A DNA stretch of 16,108 nucleotides from a bacterium (GTDB taxonomy: Bacteria > Vulcanimicrobiota > Vulcanimicrobiia > Vulcanimicrobiales > SCRA01), in assembly GCA_004298675.1 (NCBI GenBank), contig SCRI01000012.1, forward strand, positions 1 through 16,108, in the 5' to 3' direction. Below, in pieces: positions 15,990-16,108 of the stretch (position 1 is its first letter; each line of letters opens with the position of its first letter). Both the position numbers and the translations under genes were made by a program. The notes under the pieces are model-generated. The model ran no database searches. It worked only from the letters and a program-made list of their open reading frames with translations, and had not been told where the DNA came from.

Positions 15990-16108
15990 TGAAGTGACCC
16001 CCTCGGGGACTGGACACCTCTGAAGCGAAGTGAAGGTGTCCGATGAAGAAACCCACTCCACCGGCCAGTCCGGCGAGCGAGCCCGAAGCGTTCGGGCGCT
16101 GGACCGCG
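15990..16108 (+). mobile_element. Left end of an IS3-family-like insertion sequence (continues past the window)
   Basis: TGAAGTGACCCCC (from 15990) resembles IS3-group left ends that begin with TG. A short leader with an 8-bp inverted repeat GGACACCT (16012-16019) / AGGTGTCC (16034-16041) follows, then a coding start. The exact terminal base and the target duplication cannot be judged from one end. Confidence 0.55.
16043..16108 (+). CDS. Putative IS3-family transposase OrfA, N-terminus only
   Basis: ATG 16043 is preceded by GAAGGTG and opens a frame of 22 codons to the window edge: MKKPTPPASP then EPEAFGRWTA. OrfA proteins of one IS3-type group start with a Pro/Ser-rich stretch and then FGRW[ST]ARRK, the first helix of their helix-turn-helix. 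Only the beginning of that phrase is visible, so the call leans on the flanking IS-like end. Confidence 0.5.
   Translation, partial: MKKPTPPASPASEPEAFGRWTA

Noticed and set aside
15454-15992. Plus-strand ORFs in the region upstream of the cassette
   Set aside because: Composition is Arg/Ser/Pro-rich without family motifs, and they run antisense to the SRAP remnant, which has clear similarity on the minus strand.
1-16108. CRISPR array
   Set aside because: No regularly spaced direct repeats were seen on reading the window; all repeat structures noticed are single inverted repeats.

Overview
The window is high-GC bacterial DNA with frequent GTG/TTG starts, ATGA- or GTGA-type gene overlaps and a sigma70-type promoter. 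I cannot place it to genus. A UGSC selenoprotein operon, an amino-acid-type ABC importer and several mobile-element remnants suggest an environmental bacterium, possibly an uncultivated soil or sediment lineage. The organism must be able to insert selenocysteine if the reading below is right, but no sel genes lie in this window.

Region 1 (26-2785, minus strand): a three-gene, translationally coupled operon. The first gene is a UGSC-family selenoprotein read through an in-frame TGA (2426-2428), with a perfect SECIS-like hairpin 11 nt downstream. Two uncharacterised proteins follow; they are clearly paralogous to each other and share the motifs DGLPxVxPT, AGCxPxH, GPG, PAKY and ENxxESPW. A perfect TTGACA-N18-TATAAT promoter sits upstream. 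Region 2 (2957-7448, plus strand): transcribed divergently from it is a complete branched-chain amino-acid (HAAT) type ABC importer, with binding protein, two permeases and two ATPases. Its position suggests it may supply the substrate of the selenoprotein operon; this is inference.

Region 3 (7445-11751, minus strand): a P1B heavy-metal ATPase whose transmembrane metal motif reads CPD rather than CPC or CPH, and whose coding sequence holds a near-perfect 44-bp palindrome. Upstream of it is a GH1 glycosidase with both catalytic glutamates, whose barrel is interrupted by what reads as a single-lobe, circularly permuted family-3 solute-binding-protein domain. A divergent SDR oxidoreductase (11810-12544, plus) follows.

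Region 4 (12545-16108): an accessory region. It holds a decayed IS21 istA fragment and then a three-gene minus-strand cassette (TIGR04255-family protein, Xre-like HTH protein, and a protein with an ISQTCDIA motif). Upstream of the cassette is a four-half-site TGTAAA palindromic operator that probably serves autoregulation. Beyond it are the C-terminal stump of an SRAP (YedK/HMCES) gene and the left end of an IS3-family-like element that runs off the window. The cassette looks horizontally acquired and resembles sporadically distributed toxin-antitoxin or defence modules, but its function is unknown.
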